DNA from: Leyella stercorea
GTDB lineage: Bacteria; Bacteroidota; Bacteroidia; Bacteroidales; Bacteroidaceae
Assembly (NCBI RefSeq): GCF_019052365.1
Contig: NZ_JAHQUY010000025.1
Coordinates: forward strand, 1-41,680
Direction of reading: 5' to 3'
Length of the DNA stretch: 41,680 nt
Below, piece by piece: positions 41,257-41,680 of the stretch. Below the pieces are notes generated by a model, which saw only the letters and a program-made list of their open reading frames with translations, had not been told where the DNA came from and did no database searches. Made by a program: the position numbers and the translations under genes. Numbering within the stretch: the first letter of the stretch is position 1; every line of letters starts with the position of its first letter.

Positions 41257-41680
41257 ATGTTTGTCCGCAAAAAGAAATATCCATCCGGCAATATCGGAGT
41301 TATTCTTGTTGAGAAAATCGGTGGCAAGATGAAGGAACTTGCTACGATTGGTGTTGCATATAATGAAGATGAGGTCGAAAATCTTGTCAATGAAGCGAAA
41401 GAATGGATTTCCAAGGAAGAATCCCGACGCCATCCACAACTCGATCTGTATGGTGAGGAGCGTGAGGCGTGCGACCGTGAACGAGAAGAAGTCCGCCGTG
41501 TTCTGTCCAATGTCAGCAACATCCTTCTCAACGGATGCGACTTGATATTTGACCGCACGTTTGACCGGATTGGTTTCAATTGTATTGACGATGAAGTGTT
41601 CCGCAAGCTAGTGAAAGCCCGTTTGGCATATCCAACGAGCAAGGCTGCTACGGTGGAATATCTGAAAAACCACTTTGACG
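41257..41680 (+). CDS. Transposase of IS1634/IS4-like type, N-terminal part
   Basis: An open frame of 141 codons with no stop before the window edge. It begins M-F-V-R-K-K-K-Y-P-S-G-N-I-G-V, the typical start of IS1634-type transposases (basic, Ser-Gly turn, then beta strands). It has a charged helical linker and the conserved F-D-R-I-G-F-N and K-A-R-L-A-Y-P-T-S-K-A-A-T-V-E-Y-L block just before the DDE catalytic domain, which is not reached. Integrity of the gene cannot be judged here. Confidence 0.82.
   Translation, partial: MFVRKKKYPSGNIGVILVEKIGGKMKELATIGVAYNEDEVENLVNEAKEWISKEESRRHPQLDLYGEEREACDREREEVRRVLSNVSNILLNGCDLIFDRTFDRIGFNCIDDEVFRKLVKARLAYPTSKAATVEYLKNHFD

Larger units (their letters stand above)
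41154..41680 (+). mobile_element. Left part of an IS1634-like insertion sequence (runs off the window)
   Basis: A transposase frame starting at 41257 continues past the window end. The left boundary is uncertain; the repeated 20-mer at 41154 is the earliest candidate and the palindrome at 41217-41240 the latest. The right end and target duplication are outside the window. Confidence 0.65.

Noticed and set aside
1..41680. CRISPR arrays, rRNA genes, prophage genes or a replication origin
   Set aside because: No regularly spaced repeats, rRNA-like sequence, phage structural genes or DnaA-box clusters were seen on reading through.

Overview
The window looks like a chromosomal segment of a gut or rumen Bacteroidales bacterium, most likely a Prevotella/Segatella relative. 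The grounds are promoters of the Bacteroidota type (TTTG, about 20 bp, TAnnTTTG), a SusC/SusD polysaccharide utilisation locus (PUL) driven by a hybrid two-component regulator, a long PPi-dependent phosphofructokinase, a T9SS-type C-terminal tail remnant, and a SecG with a Gln/Ala/Pro tail. The genus is inferred from gene style, not proven.

Region 1 (1-8,571). tRNA-His lies at the left edge. Next comes a minus-strand run rlmN - DUF4837 lipoprotein - pdxA-like - sigma54-type activator - lptE - TPR protein - secG, closed by a strong terminator. It is compact, with 4-bp gaps and short overlaps. A tRNA-Glu/tRNA-Ser pair, a periplasmic binding lipoprotein and tRNA-Cys follow. The three tRNA transcription units have near-identical promoters with exactly 20-bp spacers.

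Region 2 (8,695-15,274). A small Cys-rich membrane protein is preceded by an unusually GC-rich, strongly foldable leader. The minus-strand pyrB-pyrI-glyA cluster comes next. Plus-strand penicillin-binding protein 1A and prmA are transcribed away from it.

Region 3 (15,278-29,317). This is a complete PUL: a 1351-aa hybrid two-component sensor/regulator, then GH5 endoglucanase lipoprotein, SusC, SusD, a surface glycan-binding lipoprotein and a periplasmic GH3 beta-glucosidase, ending in a terminator. The likely target is a soluble beta-glucan: surface cleavage by GH5, capture by the SusD and binding lipoproteins, import by SusC, and hydrolysis to glucose by GH3. The substrate is inferred from enzyme families only.

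Region 4 (29,317-32,176). This accessory patch contains a severed C-terminal sorting tail with its own terminator, a divergent AraC regulator facing a cupin/metallo-hydrolase pair, and small gene remnants.

Region 5 (32,179-41,145). Mostly housekeeping and envelope genes: a membrane-anchored GH25 muramidase, PPi-phosphofructokinase, a small conserved protein, a PlsC-type acyltransferase, a large N-acetylmuramoyl-alanine amidase-like protein split by a golvesin-type insert, aspS, and a winged-helix protein with a histone-H1-like tail.

Region 6 (41,154-41,680). The left end of an IS1634-like insertion sequence runs off the window. A 20-bp sequence just outside or at its left end recurs exactly at 29,317, at the PUL/accessory junction.

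The least expected observations are the PdxA homologue lacking all its metal-binding histidines, the alternative-pairing RNA leader at 8,930-9,021, and the orphan T9SS tail next to the repeated 20-mer.
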